Positions 5,297 to 5,690 of a stretch of 5,690 bases of DNA are shown here, piece after piece; within the stretch, counting starts at the first letter, position 1; each line of letters starts with the position of its first letter. Below the pieces are notes generated by a model. That model was given only the letters and a program-made list of their open reading frames with translations. It was not told where the DNA came from and did no database searches. The position numbers and the translations under genes were made by a program. Origin of the DNA: Candidatus Fermentibacterota bacterium (GTDB lineage Bacteria > JAFGKV01); NCBI GenBank assembly GCA_030620115.1, contig JAUXFG010000209.1, positions 1-5,690 of the forward strand, read 5' to 3'.

Positions 5297-5690
5297 ATGA
5301 GCGATGACAGGAAGAGCGAAGAACAATATGGCCGCCTGATAGAGTCGAGTGGTGATCTGATCTTTTGTGTTAATCGTGCCGGAGTCTTCCGGACGGCGGG
5401 GGGCGGGCGTCTCCAGGAATACGGTCTCAGGTCGGAGGACATTGTTGGTCGCTCGCCAAAGGAGTTCTTCTCCAAAGAAGAAGTGAACCGTTACTGGAAG
5501 CGGCATCGCTGGGTTCTCGAGAGCGGCATGGCGTTGACGTACGAACATACCTTGGACCTCGGCGGGGTGACTAGGTTCCATCTGTCCACGCTCTATCCTA
5601 TCAGAGATAAGCAGGGGGAGGTCGAACTGGTAGGCGCCATATGCCGTGACATCACGGAACGCAAACGGGCTGAGGAGATACTCAAGAAAC
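5297..5690 (+). CDS. PAS-domain sensor protein, N-terminal part (runs off the window)
   Basis: ATG 5297 is the first start after an in-frame TAG at 5276, with GGAG at 5285-5288 eight bases before it. The 131 codons visible form one PAS sensor domain: YGRLIESSGDLIFCVNRAG at 11-29 is the start of the PAS core, IVGRSPKEFF (49-58) the middle helix region, and ICRDITERKRAEEILKK (115-131) the typical PAC end leading into a coiled-coil linker. No signal peptide or membrane segment is seen before the domain, so this part is cytoplasmic. The effector lies beyond the window: a histidine kinase is the commonest arrangement, but a diguanylate cyclase, phosphodiesterase or sigma-54 activator is equally compatible. 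The ligand is unknown. The 86-bp gap from the pmbA-like stop shows no clear terminator or promoter, so read-through from the protease operon is possible. Confidence 0.88.
   Translation, partial: MSDDRKSEEQYGRLIESSGDLIFCVNRAGVFRTAGGGRLQEYGLRSEDIVGRSPKEFFSKEEVNRYWKRHRWVLESGMALTYEHTLDLGGVTRFHLSTLYPIRDKQGEVELVGAICRDITERKRAEEILKK

Overview
The window looks like a chromosomal segment from a moderately GC-rich, probably Gram-negative bacterium, most likely uncultured. The grounds are strong GGAGG ribosome binding sites, a GTG start, a twin-arginine export signal and a PAS-type sensor. I cannot place the phylum from sequence alone. The dispersed hairpin and GATTCCGAT-type repeats remind me of deep-branching environmental lineages such as Desulfobacterota, Nitrospirota, Acidobacteriota or Planctomycetota, but that is only an impression.

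Layout. Bases 1-835 hold no convincing intact gene. They form a repeat-rich intergenic stretch with several perfect hairpins, a compound repeat (431-531) in which two copies of TATGTCnnGCCCnnTCnGGGC exactly 80 bp apart flank a CCCAGGG/CCCTGGG stem, and a short ATCGGR tandem repeat that recurs inverted about 100 bp downstream. Between those inverted arms lies what may be the severed N-terminus of a small four-helix-bundle protein.

Bases 836-5209 are a tight three-gene, same-strand cluster: (1) a fold-type II pyridoxal-phosphate enzyme related to cysteine synthase, with a GTG start; (2) a TldD-type metalloprotease subunit with complete catalytic residues and, unusually, an N-terminal Tat signal; (3) a PmbA/TldE-type partner without catalytic residues, joined to the tldD-like stop codon by an ATGA overlap. 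The second and third genes very probably make the two halves of one TldD/TldE protease. The Tat signal suggests that the active half, perhaps carrying its unsignalled partner, works outside the cytoplasm. The PLP enzyme ends 28 bp before the tldD-like start and is probably co-transcribed; a role in handling amino acids released by the protease is speculation.

Bases 5297-5690 begin a new gene encoding a PAS-domain sensor protein that runs off the end of the window, so its output domain is unknown. The genes belong to known families. The least ordinary items are the exported TldD with its non-exported partner, the compound hairpin repeat, and the inverted-repeat block with a possible gene remnant.
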